Part shown: one piece after another, positions 1-9,420 of the stretch
Position numbering within the stretch: position 1 is the stretch's first letter
Layout: every line of letters begins with the position of its first letter
Source: Alphaproteobacteria bacterium
Lineage (GTDB): Bacteria; Pseudomonadota; Alphaproteobacteria; Rhodospirillales; Casp-alpha2
Assembly: GCA_024279135.1 (NCBI GenBank)
Contig: JAJRRU010000012.1
Span: 27,908 to 91,907 of the forward strand
DNA: 64,000 nt
Direction: 5' to 3'
Translations under genes and position numbers: made by a program
The notes under the pieces: generated by a model
Seen by the model: only the letters and a program-made list of their open reading frames with translations
Told to the model about the DNA's origin: nothing
The model's database searches: none

Positions 1-583
1 CCGCAAAGACGCCGCTGACCTGGCCAGCTTGGCCGATACCATTGGCCAGGACAATGTGACGATATTTGCCAAGCTTCTCGCCGCCACTGGCCCGGCTGAG
101 GATGCCCTTGCGAGCCTCGACAGTTTGAATCTGGAAGGTTCGGCAAAGATCGAATGTGGCGCCCTGCTCTCCATCGTTAGCGCAATCAGTGAGCAGGCTC
201 CCGAGCTGCCATTGACCCTCGACCTGATAGAAAACAGGGGCTGGGAATATCATACCGGCGTGACCTTTACGTTCTTTACCAGAGGCGGACGCGGGGAACT
301 GGGAACCGGTGGTCGATATATCACCAGCGAGCAGGAACATGCCACTGGGTTGACCCTGTTCATGGATACGGTGCTTCGCGCGATCCCCAAACGACCAACT
401 GTCACCCGTTTATTCATGCCTGCCAACACCCCCAAAGACACCAGCCGGAAACTTCGTGATGTAGGTTGGGTAACCGTTCATGGCCTGGAAGAAACGTCGG
501 ACGATAAAGCCGAGGCCAGACGCCTCAATTGTACGCATATTTACGAACATGGTGGAGCGTCTCCGCTCGCCCACATGAAATAA
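1..583 (+). CDS. hisZ: ATP phosphoribosyltransferase regulatory subunit HisZ, C-terminal part
   Basis: The reading frame is open from base 2, so the gene starts before the window and only about 193 residues are seen. HisZ is a catalytically dead histidyl-tRNA synthetase paralogue that activates short-form HisG in the first step of histidine synthesis. The visible part has the late core of that fold: GWEYHTGVTFTFF, then a GRGELGTGGRY segment, then ATGLTLFMDTVLRAIP, which matches the family's glycine-rich and final strand-helix regions. It stops 39 bases before purA, and hisZ-purA is a familiar alphaproteobacterial order. A true histidyl-tRNA synthetase is unlikely because there is no C-terminal anticodon-binding domain. 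Confidence 0.85.
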   Translation, partial: RKDAADLASLADTIGQDNVTIFAKLLAATGPAEDALASLDSLNLEGSAKIECGALLSIVSAISEQAPELPLTLDLIENRGWEYHTGVTFTFFTRGGRGELGTGGRYITSEQEHATGLTLFMDTVLRAIPKRPTVTRLFMPANTPKDTSRKLRDVGWVTVHGLEETSDDKAEARRLNCTHIYEHGGASPLAHMK

Positions 584-622
584 CAAATCAAATAACCAGC
601 CAAAAAGAAGGATCAGTATTCC

Positions 623-1915
623 ATGGCCAATGTAGTGGTTGTCGGCTCTCAATGGGGCGACGAAGGCAAAGGCAAGATTGTCGACCTGTTATCTGAACGT
701 GCCGATGTGGTCGCCCGCTTTCAGGGCGGTCATAACGCCGGACATACTCTGGTTATCGATGGTACGGTCTATAAACTGCACCTCTTGCCATCGGGCATCG
801 TGCGTCCCGGCAAGATGTCTGTCATCGGCAACGGCGTGGTCATTAACCCCTGGGCCCTGTTAGAGGAAATTGAGACCCTGCGCGGACAGGGCGTGGCGGT
901 GACACCTGAGAACCTGCGCATTGCAGATAATGCGGTGCTGATTTTACCTCTGCACCAATATCTGGACATGGCCCGCGAGAAAGCCGCCGGCAAAGGCAAG
1001 ATCGGAACCACCGGTCGCGGCATCGGCCCAGCCTATGAAGACAAGATTGCCAGGCGGGCCATTCGGGTTGGCGACCTGTCCGATCCGGATGTGCTGGGCG
1101 ATAAAGTCGACACCATGTTGTTCCACCACAACGCCCTGTTACGGGGCATGGGCATGGCCGAAGTCAACCGGGCTGAACTAATGCAGCAAATTGCCGACAT
1201 CACCCCTAAAATTGCACCTTACGTGGATGTTGTGTGGAAATTGCTCAACGAAGCGCGCCGCAAGGGTCGCCGGATTCTCTACGAGGGTGCCCAGGGCACC
1301 ATGCTGGATATCGACCATGGCACATACCCCTATGTGACCTCATCCAATGTGGTCGCCGCCCAGGCAGCCGTTGGCACCGGACAGGGACCGAATTCCATTG
1401 ATTATGTACTGGGCATCACAAAGGCCTACACCACCCGTGTGGGCAGCGGGCCCTTTCCAACAGAACTGAAAGACGAGATCGGTCAGGGACTTGGCGAACG
1501 TGGTCATGAATTTGGCACCACCACAGGCCGACCCCGACGCTGTGGCTGGTTCGATGCCGCCCTGGTCCGCCAATCCGTCATGGTCAATGGCATCAATGGC
1601 ATTGCCCTGACCAAACTGGATGTACTCGATGGCATGTCGGAGCTGAAAGTCTGTACCGGGTACATGGTTGACGGCAAATTCATTGATCACCTTCCGGCCT
1701 CGACAACGAAACAAGCCAGTCTCGAACCGATCTATGAAACCATGGAAGGATGGAGCGAGACCACCTATGGGGCACGTTCCTGGGCAGATTTGCCGGCTAC
1801 GGCTATAAAATATGTCCGCCGAATCGAAGAATTGATCGGCGCACCGGTGGCCCTGTTATCGACCAGCCCCGAACGCGAGGACACTATTTTAGTCCATAAT
1901 CCGTTTGAAGATTAA
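623..1915 (+). CDS. purA: Adenylosuccinate synthetase
   Basis: PurA joins IMP and aspartate using GTP, the first committed step from IMP to AMP in the cytoplasm. The 430-residue length is normal. The N-terminus carries the GTP-binding loop [14 protein letters not shown] (about residues 8-21) with the catalytic Asp and the His of GGHNAGHT. Further on are the IMP-site segment [14 protein letters not shown] and the [19 protein letters not shown] signature. The ATG at 623 follows an AAGGA about 12 bases upstream. No truncation or odd residue was seen. It is probably read with hisZ and ends before a hairpin at 1930. Confidence 0.97.
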   Translation: MANVVVVGSQWGDEGKGKIVDLLSERADVVARFQGGHNAGHTLVIDGTVYKLHLLPSGIVRPGKMSVIGNGVVINPWALLEEIETLRGQGVAVTPENLRIADNAVLILPLHQYLDMAREKAAGKGKIGTTGRGIGPAYEDKIARRAIRVGDLSDPDVLGDKVDTMLFHHNALLRGMGMAEVNRAELMQQIADITPKIAPYVDVVWKLLNEARRKGRRILYEGAQGTMLDIDHGTYPYVTSSNVVAAQAAVGTGQGPNSIDYVLGITKAYTTRVGSGPFPTELKDEIGQGLGERGHEFGTTTGRPRRCGWFDAALVRQSVMVNGINGIALTKLDVLDGMSELKVCTGYMVDGKFIDHLPASTTKQASLEPIYETMEGWSETTYGARSWADLPATAIKYVRRIEELIGAPVALLSTSPEREDTILVHNPFED

Positions 1916-1929
1916 ACCCCGACCCACCG

Positions 1930-1955
1930 AAATGACCTGAATACAGGTTATTTCA
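1930..1955. terminator. Hairpin after purA
   Basis: AAATGACCTG at 1930-1939 pairs with CAGGTTATTT at 1944-1953 around the loop AATA, with one G-T pair. A- and T-rich ends flank the stem, so it could stop transcription from purA and also work in the other direction. Confidence 0.5.
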
Positions 1956-2033
1956 CATAACCGGCGCTAAAATAAGCGGTTCATTTCCTATACAGAAAGA
2001 GAAAAGTGTATAAAATAGGCTAATTCCATATAA

Positions 2034-2048
2034 TCCGATAAAATCGGA
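2034..2048. promoter_or_regulatory. Small perfect palindrome before the kinase-like gene
   Basis: TCCGAT and ATCGGA form a 6-bp perfect inverted repeat around AAA, 21 bases before the start at 2069. The surrounding 90 bases are A+T-rich. It could be an operator or a leader hairpin; no family is recognised. Confidence 0.25.
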
Positions 2049-2068
2049 CATCTTCATTATGAGGTAAT

Positions 2069-4150
2069 ATGGCAGAATCAGCCAAAGTAGATCAGACAGA
2101 AGACGATCAGACAAAAGACATTATAGAAGAGCCGGACATACCATTATCCGCGCCCTCCGATGTTGCTGTTGTTTTCCGTAAACACTTTACGATTGATGCA
2201 GCAGCCCCTTTGGTGCAGCTTAATTCTCCCAGTGCCCTGGCCTATGAAGCGAGCGACACACGCATCCCGGACAAAGGGCTGTTTGCCTTAATCTGTGATC
2301 CAGATCTGCCGGTTCGCACTAGGCTCATGATGCAAATGAAAGTAAACTCACCTCGATGCTCTCTGCCCTTCATTGACTGGGATATTATTGAATGGCCCCT
2401 GACAGGCCGCAAAACAACGGTTGTTATATACGAACGCCCCATGGGTGGTCGTCTCACAGACGCCCTAGCGTCCGGTGCGACCAGGATCAGTGAATATGAT
2501 GTGATCGAACGCGTTCTGACACCGGGTATAACGGCTATTCTTGATTTAAGCGAAGCCGATTTAACCCACCGGGCCATTCGCCCCGACAACATGTTTTTTA
2601 TGGATACGAGTTATCAAGAATTAGTGTTGGGCGATTGTGTCACCTCGCCACCCGGTTACGATCAACCCGAAATTTTTGAAACCATTGAACGCAGTACAGC
2701 CGACCGGATCGGTCGGGGCAGAGGGTCGCCCTATGATGATGTCTATGCCCTGGGCGTATCAATTATGTTTATCATGCTGGGGCATAATCCGGTCAGTCAT
2801 CTAACCCCCCTTGAATTGCTGATAGAAAAAATCGAACGCAATACCTACGCTGCGCTCAGCGCAAATTCACGTGTGCCATTACCGGCCATTGAATTTTTAC
2901 GTGGACTGTTAAACGATGAAGAAGAAGGCCGCTGGACTGCCGAGGCAGCGGAGACCTGGATAGACGGACGTAAGAATACACCCGTACAGCGCCATAGCAC
3001 ACCCAAAGCCAAAGCCCCGTACCATTTTCAAGGCGTGTCCTACAATACAGCCCGGACCCTGGCCTATGCCTTTTCATTGGCCCCGGAAGAAACATTCCGG
3101 ACCATAAAAGCCGATGAAAATTTTGAAAATTGGGTGCGCCGTAATCTCGATGACCGGGAATTGGCCGACAAAGTAAAAATACTGATCCTGACGGCAAGCA
3201 GAAGCGGCGGCAATCCGCAACATTCACCGGAGGTAGTCGTCGCCAAGCTCTGCATACTGCTCGATCCGTCCGGACCCATACGCTACAAAGATCTGAAATT
3301 CATGATCGATTCCTTCGGCTCTTATTTTGCCTACCTGACCCTTCAGAAACAATCGTATCAGGACCTGCTGGAAGTCGTCATGCGTGACCTGTTTGATTAC
3401 TGGCTTAAATCCCAGATCAATAGCACACCAGACAATGCCATGTGGCATCGGCAAATATTGCGCAGCAAAGGTTACATCAAAATCAAAGAACTTGGCTTTG
3501 GCGCGGAACGATGTCTCTACGAACTCAATAAAAACCTGCCCTGTCTGTCGCCACTGATTGATGAAGCGCATGTTACTGATATCGAGGAACTGTTACCGGC
3601 AATGGACAAGGCTGCTTCAAACGCGGAACCGGAAAGCCGCCCTATAGATCGACATATTGCCGCTTTTATCGGCGCACGGTTTAATGAGGATATCCATCCT
3701 CATTTGCGCGCCATGGCATTGCCAGAACCGGAACGGGCTATTATTGGCACACTCAGCCTACTGGCCTTTTTGCAATGGAAACAAAAGACTCCGGCTTTAT
3801 ATAGTCTGTCCAGTTGGATAGGCGGACTGCTCGGCCCTGCAATAGCGACCTACCATAATCGCAAGACCCGGCGTGAACTGGAACGGGAAATCCCGCAACT
3901 GGTTCGAAAAGGCAGTCTGCCGGAACTGTTTGATCTTGTCGATAACGCCGAACAGAGAACCGAGGACGAATCCGGCTTCACCGAAGCCCGTAAAGTATAC
4001 AGCGAAGCTGAAATAGAAATCGATCTCTTGGAAGGCAAGGACGGCAACAAGGAAGAAAATCTTTTACTAGCCGGGCAGAAAGCCTCGGCAATGGCGGCTA
4101 TCATGCTGGGCTTGATTATTGTCAGTATCCTGTTTTTTGTCAGGCAGTAG
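2069..4150 (+). CDS. Degenerate protein-kinase-like protein with C-terminal membrane anchor
   Basis: The 693-residue protein has a kinase-fold C-lobe at about residues 110-290. HRAIRPDN (167-174) stands where HRDLKPxN is expected, so the catalytic Asp is Ala and the Lys is Arg. LGDC (187-190) sits at the DFG position with the Asp kept but not the Phe-Gly, and DDVYALG (223-229) matches subdomain IX. No clear glycine loop or VAIK lysine is visible. Residues 290-660 are a helical region of unknown fold, and the last 20 residues form a membrane segment ahead of VRQ. It is followed after 7 bases by a small membrane protein, probably its partner. It is probably a pseudokinase acting as a scaffold; phosphotransfer is doubtful. 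Confidence 0.7.
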   Translation: MAESAKVDQTEDDQTKDIIEEPDIPLSAPSDVAVVFRKHFTIDAAAPLVQLNSPSALAYEASDTRIPDKGLFALICDPDLPVRTRLMMQMKVNSPRCSLPFIDWDIIEWPLTGRKTTVVIYERPMGGRLTDALASGATRISEYDVIERVLTPGITAILDLSEADLTHRAIRPDNMFFMDTSYQELVLGDCVTSPPGYDQPEIFETIERSTADRIGRGRGSPYDDVYALGVSIMFIMLGHNPVSHLTPLELLIEKIERNTYAALSANSRVPLPAIEFLRGLLNDEEEGRWTAEAAETWIDGRKNTPVQRHSTPKAKAPYHFQGVSYNTARTLAYAFSLAPEETFRTIKADENFENWVRRNLDDRELADKVKILILTASRSGGNPQHSPEVVVAKLCILLDPSGPIRYKDLKFMIDSFGSYFAYLTLQKQSYQDLLEVVMRDLFDYWLKSQINSTPDNAMWHRQILRSKGYIKIKELGFGAERCLYELNKNLPCLSPLIDEAHVTDIEELLPAMDKAASNAEPESRPIDRHIAAFIGARFNEDIHPHLRAMALPEPERAIIGTLSLLAFLQWKQKTPALYSLSSWIGGLLGPAIATYHNRKTRRELEREIPQLVRKGSLPELFDLVDNAEQRTEDESGFTEARKVYSEAEIEIDLLEGKDGNKEENLLLAGQKASAMAAIMLGLIIVSILFFVRQ

Positions 4151-4157
4151 ATAAATC

Positions 4158-4694
4158 ATGGCACGCAAAGCAACCAGAAAACAGGCCCAGACTGAAGCAC
4201 CTAAAAAGAACCGCACGATGACGATCCTGTGGTTGTCGGGTGCTGTTGTCGGCTTTCTGGTCTACGCCTCGCCAACGGTATTGCTGCTGATATTTGGTAT
4301 GCTGCCATCCAGTGTCGCTTATATTACAGATAGATCAAAAGAAAAATATTCCGCCTTTTGCATCGCTGCCATGAACTTCACCGGGGTATTTCCGTACATG
4401 ATGGAATTATGGTCCATGGGTCATACACTCTCTGATTCCGTACAGATACTGACAAATGTCTTTGCATTGTTTGTCATGTATGGATCCGCAGGTTTTGGCT
4501 GGGCCCTATTCAGCTCCATCACACCGGTGGTATCAACCGTTCTTGCGACTTTTCACAGCTCCCGGATTTCCACCCTGCGATCGACCCAACGAACCCTGAT
4601 CAGTGAATGGGGGGAAGGGGTTGCTCATAAGGAAAATTCTGGAACCTTCGATGCTGAAGCCGCCCCATCGGGTCCGGCTGGCACAAACGCCTGA
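4158..4694 (+). CDS. Small inner-membrane protein of unknown function
   Basis: This 178-residue protein has a basic N-terminus (MARKATRKQAQ) followed by three likely membrane segments at about residues 23-56, 65-85 and 97-125. A hydrophilic tail is rich in Ser, Thr, Glu and Ala. No catalytic motif was recognised. It starts 7 bases after the pseudokinase-like gene, so the two are almost certainly co-transcribed and may form one membrane complex. The function is not known, but the coding call is strong because of the spacing and the amphipathic pattern. Confidence 0.7.
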   Translation: MARKATRKQAQTEAPKKNRTMTILWLSGAVVGFLVYASPTVLLLIFGMLPSSVAYITDRSKEKYSAFCIAAMNFTGVFPYMMELWSMGHTLSDSVQILTNVFALFVMYGSAGFGWALFSSITPVVSTVLATFHSSRISTLRSTQRTLISEWGEGVAHKENSGTFDAEAAPSGPAGTNA

Positions 4695-4723
4695 CCGTAC
4701 CAGAAAACCCCGCGCCGGAAGTG

Positions 4724-6421
4724 TTATTGAGACATGGTCGCCAATCCAAAGGCCCTTGGATCATTGGCAATCTCGCAAGTGTCTGGATTATCGGGCAAAC
4801 CCTTAAAACAATATATGGCATTAACCCGGCCCATGGTTGAAACCGGCACCACGGAATGGCCACGATTTACAAGCCCGTCAACAATCCATTGCTCGAGACC
4901 TTTTTCATAATATGTTGTATCGGGAAAAGCATCATGATGAATACGTTTTGCTGCAATTGCCGAGGACAGGCTGCTGTTTCCTATCAACACCTGTGACGCA
5001 ACATTGATCAAGGATGTGGGGGCCGCGACGCCACCGCTGGATGCCCCGGCCCAGAAAAACTTCTTGGAATTCTGATTATCCATAATCATTGGCCCCAGCG
5101 AATACGGGCCGCGATTTTTCCCATCCGGTATGGTCGCCAGAATTATGCCCGTTCCCGGCGCGACCCTGCCGGTGCCAAATAAATTGTTCATGGTCAGGGA
5201 ACAGGCGACGGCTCCGCCGTTCTTATCGACGGTGACAAAACTCGTACCCGATGGATTTTCCGAATGTCGTACTGGCATGATAGACAAACCGGCCGCGGGC
5301 ATATGGGCCCCTAAGGAAAAATTCTGCAAATCCTCTTCCAGACGTGTCATATCCGAAAGCTCCTGCGAGGACCAGCGAGTCTCACCAGCGGGAAGCATCC
5401 ACCTTGAACGATCCGCATAAGAAAGCATGGCCACTTCGGCCAGAACATGCAGGCGTTCCACGTCACCGTCGGCATCAAGATACAAGCCCCGATTAACCAG
5501 AATATCGAGCATGGTTGCCGCGACCGTCCCCGCCGCAGCCGGTGGTGGTGAAAAATGTGCGGTATGCTCACCCACCGAAACTTTCTGGGTTTCCTGCCAA
5601 TAAGGCCGATACTCACGCAGATCATCCAGTGTCAAAGACCCTCCGGCACGTTCAACCGCATCGACCAGATGGACAGCCGCCTTGCCATTGTAAAAATCAG
5701 CCGGACCCTGGGTTGATATTACCCGCAGGATCGTTGACAAATCGATTTGTTTTAAATTGCCACCTTCGTTGATGAGCCTGCCTAACGTCTCACCGCCAAA
5801 TACTGCCACAAAGGCCGGATCAGCTATAAGTGCATCATGGGCGACCGCAAGATCGCGCGACAAGGCCCTGGATATGGGGGTTCCTTCCCTTGCCAGGTTT
5901 ACCGCCGGCGAGACCAGTTGCTCCCAACGCAAAATACCACTGCCATATTTCGCAAAAAGGGCGTAAAACCCACGGGGGTTGCCCGGTATGGCACTGGGGC
6001 GGGATGCAGTTTGCGGAATGACTCTTGGGATACGGGCCAGAAAATTCAGCGCCTCTGTATTACCGCTTTCCGCGTCATGAACCACACAAACACCCCCGCC
6101 ACCAAGGCTGGCGGATGACGGCATGGTTACCGATAGTGTGAAATACATGGCAACAGCAGCATCGGCAGCCGAACCGCCGGAAGACAGAATCTCCCTGCCC
6201 ACCAGAGCTGCCCGGGGCTCGTCAGCAGATACTCCGCCCAGGAATCCCTCGATATATCCGATCCCCCCCTGTTCGACAGTACCTCCCCCACCAGAACAGC
6301 CCGTAACAAAAATGGCGAGCATACCCAACAGTACAAATTGACGAAAATGCCGACTCGCTTTACCCTTTGAAATCAAATGACCACATATGCGAAGGACATG
6401 TTTGATTTTGTTTAAATTCAT
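4724..6421 (-). CDS. Gamma-glutamyltransferase family lipoprotein
   Basis: Members cleave gamma-glutamyl bonds, typically of glutathione, after self-processing at a Thr that becomes the N-terminal nucleophile. A lipobox FVTGC ends at Cys42, placing the protein on the outer side of a membrane. The core has RAALVGREILSSGGSAADAAVA, the processing region NPSGTSFVTVDKNG with the likely nucleophile Thr, and later GPYSLGPMIM and GASSGGVAA. At 565 residues it is close to normal. The usual NNEMDDF segment reads MNNLFGTGR, so substrate range may differ from classical GGT. The start at 6421 gives a 35-base overlap with the divergent M48 gene, so the true start may lie a little inside. Confidence 0.8.
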   Translation of the reverse strand: MNLNKIKHVLRICGHLISKGKASRHFRQFVLLGMLAIFVTGCSGGGGTVEQGGIGYIEGFLGGVSADEPRAALVGREILSSGGSAADAAVAMYFTLSVTMPSSASLGGGGVCVVHDAESGNTEALNFLARIPRVIPQTASRPSAIPGNPRGFYALFAKYGSGILRWEQLVSPAVNLAREGTPISRALSRDLAVAHDALIADPAFVAVFGGETLGRLINEGGNLKQIDLSTILRVISTQGPADFYNGKAAVHLVDAVERAGGSLTLDDLREYRPYWQETQKVSVGEHTAHFSPPPAAAGTVAATMLDILVNRGLYLDADGDVERLHVLAEVAMLSYADRSRWMLPAGETRWSSQELSDMTRLEEDLQNFSLGAHMPAAGLSIMPVRHSENPSGTSFVTVDKNGGAVACSLTMNNLFGTGRVAPGTGIILATIPDGKNRGPYSLGPMIMDNQNSKKFFWAGASSGGVAAPTSLINVASQVLIGNSSLSSAIAAKRIHHDAFPDTTYYEKGLEQWIVDGLVNRGHSVVPVSTMGRVNAIYCFKGLPDNPDTCEIANDPRAFGLATMSQ

Positions 6422-7757
6422 TATTTTACCGCTGGCCCCTGTTTTTATATATTTGATTGCATTTTTATGGGCTGAACCAGCCCAGTCTCAAAGTAAGATA
6501 ACACTTGTCAGAGACGCTGAAACGGAAAATGTTGTTAAAAGTTATGCCCGGCCGCTTTTTATTGCCGCCGGACTTAATCCCGACGCGGTCCAGATTAATC
6601 TTATCCTGAGTCCACAGCTCAATGCCTTCGTTAGCAATGGGCAAAAGATTTTCATTAATACCGGCCTGTTAAGCACTGCCGAAGACGTCGGTCAGGTTAT
6701 CGGTGTCATCGCCCATGAAACCGGCCACATATCCGGTGGTCATCTGGTCCGTATGGCCCAGGCCATCGATCAGGCGCGGACCATTGACCTGATCACCACG
6801 GTGCTTGGTATCGGGGCCGCTATTCTGGCAAACAAGCCGGAATTGGGTGCGGTGACAACCGCAAGTGGCCCTAATCTCGGGCTGCGGTCATTCCTGCAAT
6901 TCAGCCGAACCCAGGAATCTTCTGCCGATCAGGCCGCAATTCGTTTTCTTGAGGCAACCCAACAATCGGCCCGAGGGCTATACAAGTTCCTCGGCGTTAT
7001 TGAGAATCAGGATCTGCTCAGTGCATCACGACAGGACCCTTACCTGCAGACACACCCCATAACCCAGGACCGTATGCGGACCCTGGAAAAACATATCGAA
7101 GACTCGAAGTATTCTGATACGCCATCGCCGGAACAGTTGCAGATACAGCACAATCGTATCCGGGCCAAGATTATTGCCTATTCATTCCCCCTGGCAGTGG
7201 TACTGCAAAAATACCCCGAAACAGATCAGTCGGTCTGGGCTCGATACGGACGGGCAATGGCTTACTATCGCCTTCCCGACCTGAAAAAGGCGCTCGGGCT
7301 AATCAATGAATTGCTCACGCAATACCCGCAAGACCCATACTTTCACGAGTTGAAAGCCCAGATGCTGTTTGAACATGGCCGGGTTTATGAGGCGATTGCC
7401 AGTTATAAACGCGCCATAGAATTTGTCCCGCCATCGGATATTCTTTATCAGGCGTTGGGCATGGCACAGGTCTCCAGCGACGATCCGGCGCTGCTGAAAG
7501 AAGCCGAAACAAATTTACGTCACAGCATCAGGCTGAGACCGAATATAGCCGCCACATGGCGACAACTGGCTATCGCCTATGGCCGTCAGAATAAAATGGG
7601 CCAGTATCAACTGGCCCTGGGCGAAGAAGCACTTTTAAACCGGCTCAAGGAGAAAGCAATCAGCCATGCGAAACGGGCCGAAGAGATGTTCAAGACTGGC
7701 TCCATAGAATGGCAACAAGCCCAGGACATCACCACCGCAGCGCAGAATATGAAATGA
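6387..7757 (+). CDS. M48 family metallopeptidase with TPR-like repeats (BepA-like)
   Basis: BepA-like proteins are periplasmic zinc peptidases that survey outer-membrane protein assembly. A hydrophobic N-terminus ending near AEPAQSQ looks like a signal peptide. The zinc motif is HETGH (110-114), with Glu177 in TQESSADQAA as likely third ligand. Residues about 280-440 hold helix-turn-helix repeats such as YPQDPYFHELKAQMLFEHG and LKEAETNLRHSIRLRP. The length of 456 fits the family. The stop overlaps the next start as ATGA, so the lipoprotein gene downstream is translationally coupled. The 5' end overlaps the divergent gamma-glutamyltransferase reading frame. Confidence 0.85.
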   Translation: MRRTCLILFKFIILPLAPVFIYLIAFLWAEPAQSQSKITLVRDAETENVVKSYARPLFIAAGLNPDAVQINLILSPQLNAFVSNGQKIFINTGLLSTAEDVGQVIGVIAHETGHISGGHLVRMAQAIDQARTIDLITTVLGIGAAILANKPELGAVTTASGPNLGLRSFLQFSRTQESSADQAAIRFLEATQQSARGLYKFLGVIENQDLLSASRQDPYLQTHPITQDRMRTLEKHIEDSKYSDTPSPEQLQIQHNRIRAKIIAYSFPLAVVLQKYPETDQSVWARYGRAMAYYRLPDLKKALGLINELLTQYPQDPYFHELKAQMLFEHGRVYEAIASYKRAIEFVPPSDILYQALGMAQVSSDDPALLKEAETNLRHSIRLRPNIAATWRQLAIAYGRQNKMGQYQLALGEEALLNRLKEKAISHAKRAEEMFKTGSIEWQQAQDITTAAQNMK

Positions 7758-8485
7758 TCATTTTACGGCAACACACAGCCCGTTACATCATAACAGGCTT
7801 GATCTGCCTTGCCCTGAGTGCGTGTGCCCAACCCGCCGTTGTCTCCACCATCGATCCGGGCGGAAACCTTATAGTTCTGAGCCCTGACGATACGTTTGCC
7901 CGGTCCCTCGAAGAAGGCAAATGGGTTTTACAGGGAAGTCCGGCTCCTGCGTCTCTGACCATCACTCAATACAATACAGTCCCGGCTCTTAAAATTGATA
8001 CCGCCAAAGGTGGTTTCTCGATGGTTCGCCATGTGCAGGCCAATCTGATGACCACACCATACCTGGATTGGGCCTGGATAATGGAAAACCATACAGGCCC
8101 CTACCACGGTGTATCATTTATGGTTGGCTTTCGAGCGCCAGATGGTTCCGCCCACGCCGGGCCTGCCTCGCTGGCTCCTTCGGTTCGTGGCAGTCCGGTT
8201 GCCAACCGGATAATTTCCCTGCGCTGGTCAAAATCAGCCCTCAAGAGAGGGTATATGGAACCATATCCGGGCTCGACGGAAAATGCGATTATATATTCGG
8301 TTCGGGGAGGCTCGGAAAATACCGGGTTATGGTGGCGCGAAACTATCGATCTGTCTGATCTTTATGCCCGCTCATGGCCGGGCGAGGATTTAACAAAAAC
8401 CTCAATTTCCTTCATTGCCGTGGTCGTCACAAACCCGAAAATAAGCTCCCTTGCTTATCTTTCATACCTGAGACTTTTCCGGTAA
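7754..8485 (+). CDS. Lipoprotein resembling the DUF3047 family
   Basis: A 243-residue lipoprotein. The start at 7754 is chosen over an in-frame ATG at 7709 because it forms an ATGA overlap with the M48 stop and places a classical signal (ITGLICLALSACAQP) at the N-terminus with a lipobox LSAC. The mature part is beta-rich with conserved-looking aromatic positions (WVLQGSPAPASLTI, YLDWAWIMENHTG, GLWWRETIDLSDLY). The pattern of a sandwich domain ending in a strand near FIAVVVTNP resembles DUF3047 proteins, but this is a by-eye assignment. It probably serves the envelope together with the M48 peptidase. Confidence 0.65.
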   Translation: MIILRQHTARYIITGLICLALSACAQPAVVSTIDPGGNLIVLSPDDTFARSLEEGKWVLQGSPAPASLTITQYNTVPALKIDTAKGGFSMVRHVQANLMTTPYLDWAWIMENHTGPYHGVSFMVGFRAPDGSAHAGPASLAPSVRGSPVANRIISLRWSKSALKRGYMEPYPGSTENAIIYSVRGGSENTGLWWRETIDLSDLYARSWPGEDLTKTSISFIAVVVTNPKISSLAYLSYLRLFR

Positions 8486-8587
8486 ATTTATTGCGATCAC
8501 CTTCATGTTAACCTTGCCGGAACAGGCTCCTTACGCCATCATGCGCAAAATTATCATACTATAGAATATATTGACGATCGGATTTAC

Positions 8588-9382
8588 ATGCTAAATTTTT
8601 TCACGACAATCATTAGCAAGCCCACGTGTGTTTTCAGGACCATAATTATTGGCTGTTTATTCAGCACTATATCAGGGTTCTCGATTAATCCGGCAAACGC
8701 TGGCGAGCCTTTTGATCCGCAACAACGCAAACAGATCGAAAGCGTCATATACGAATACCTGCTTGAAAACCCCGAAGTTCTGGTTGAAGCCTTCAATGTT
8801 TTGCAGGCAAGAGAGCAAGTGGCCAAACAGTCAGGCCTCATTCAGAACATCGCATTGGCTGATGATGCCCTTTATAATGATCCATTGTCACCACAAGCCG
8901 GTAATCTGGATGGCAGCGTTACCATTGTTGAATTTTTCGATTATCGCTGCGGATATTGCAAGCGGGTGTTTCCGGCCATTCAGGAAGTCCTTGCCGATGA
9001 CAATGACATTCGCATCATCTACAAGGAATTTCCCATTCTGGGCGATGATTCCGTGTTTGCTTCGCGTGCATCCATTGCGATCTGGCTGAACTGGCCTGAA
9101 AAATATCACGATTTCCATATTGCCGTCATGGGCGGTCGCGGAGCACTTTCCGAAACTCGGGTGTTTGAATACGCCGCTTCAATCGGTGTGGATATTGATG
9201 ATCTGACACAGGCCATGAAATCCGAAAAGGTAGCACAATCCATCAGTAAAACAGCAAAACTGGCCGAATTTCTCAATATTAGCGGCACACCCGGTTTTAT
9301 CATCGGTAATGAGCTGATACCGGGTGCCATTGATGTGGATGCCATAAAGGAACTGGTCAAACGAGCCCGCAGCAACGGCTGA
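8588..9382 (+). CDS. DsbA-family periplasmic thiol oxidoreductase
   Basis: The 264-residue protein has a signal sequence ending near NPANAGE and a charged helical N-domain (about 45-90). A thioredoxin-like domain carries the active site CGYC at 121-124 inside FFDYRCGYCKRVFP, and a cis-proline loop SGTPGFIIG lies near residue 230. The N-domain plus CxxC layout resembles the Com1/ScsC group, in which the N-terminus oligomerises the enzyme. The expected role is disulfide formation or isomerisation in the periplasm. It is separated by about 100 bases from the lipoprotein gene upstream and is convergent with the PDZ gene. Confidence 0.88.
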   Translation: MLNFFTTIISKPTCVFRTIIIGCLFSTISGFSINPANAGEPFDPQQRKQIESVIYEYLLENPEVLVEAFNVLQAREQVAKQSGLIQNIALADDALYNDPLSPQAGNLDGSVTIVEFFDYRCGYCKRVFPAIQEVLADDNDIRIIYKEFPILGDDSVFASRASIAIWLNWPEKYHDFHIAVMGGRGALSETRVFEYAASIGVDIDDLTQAMKSEKVAQSISKTAKLAEFLNISGTPGFIIGNELIPGAIDVDAIKELVKRARSNG

Positions 9383-9420
9383 CGGGCCTTAATTGTCGTC
9401 TTCATAATCACGTGTTTGTT

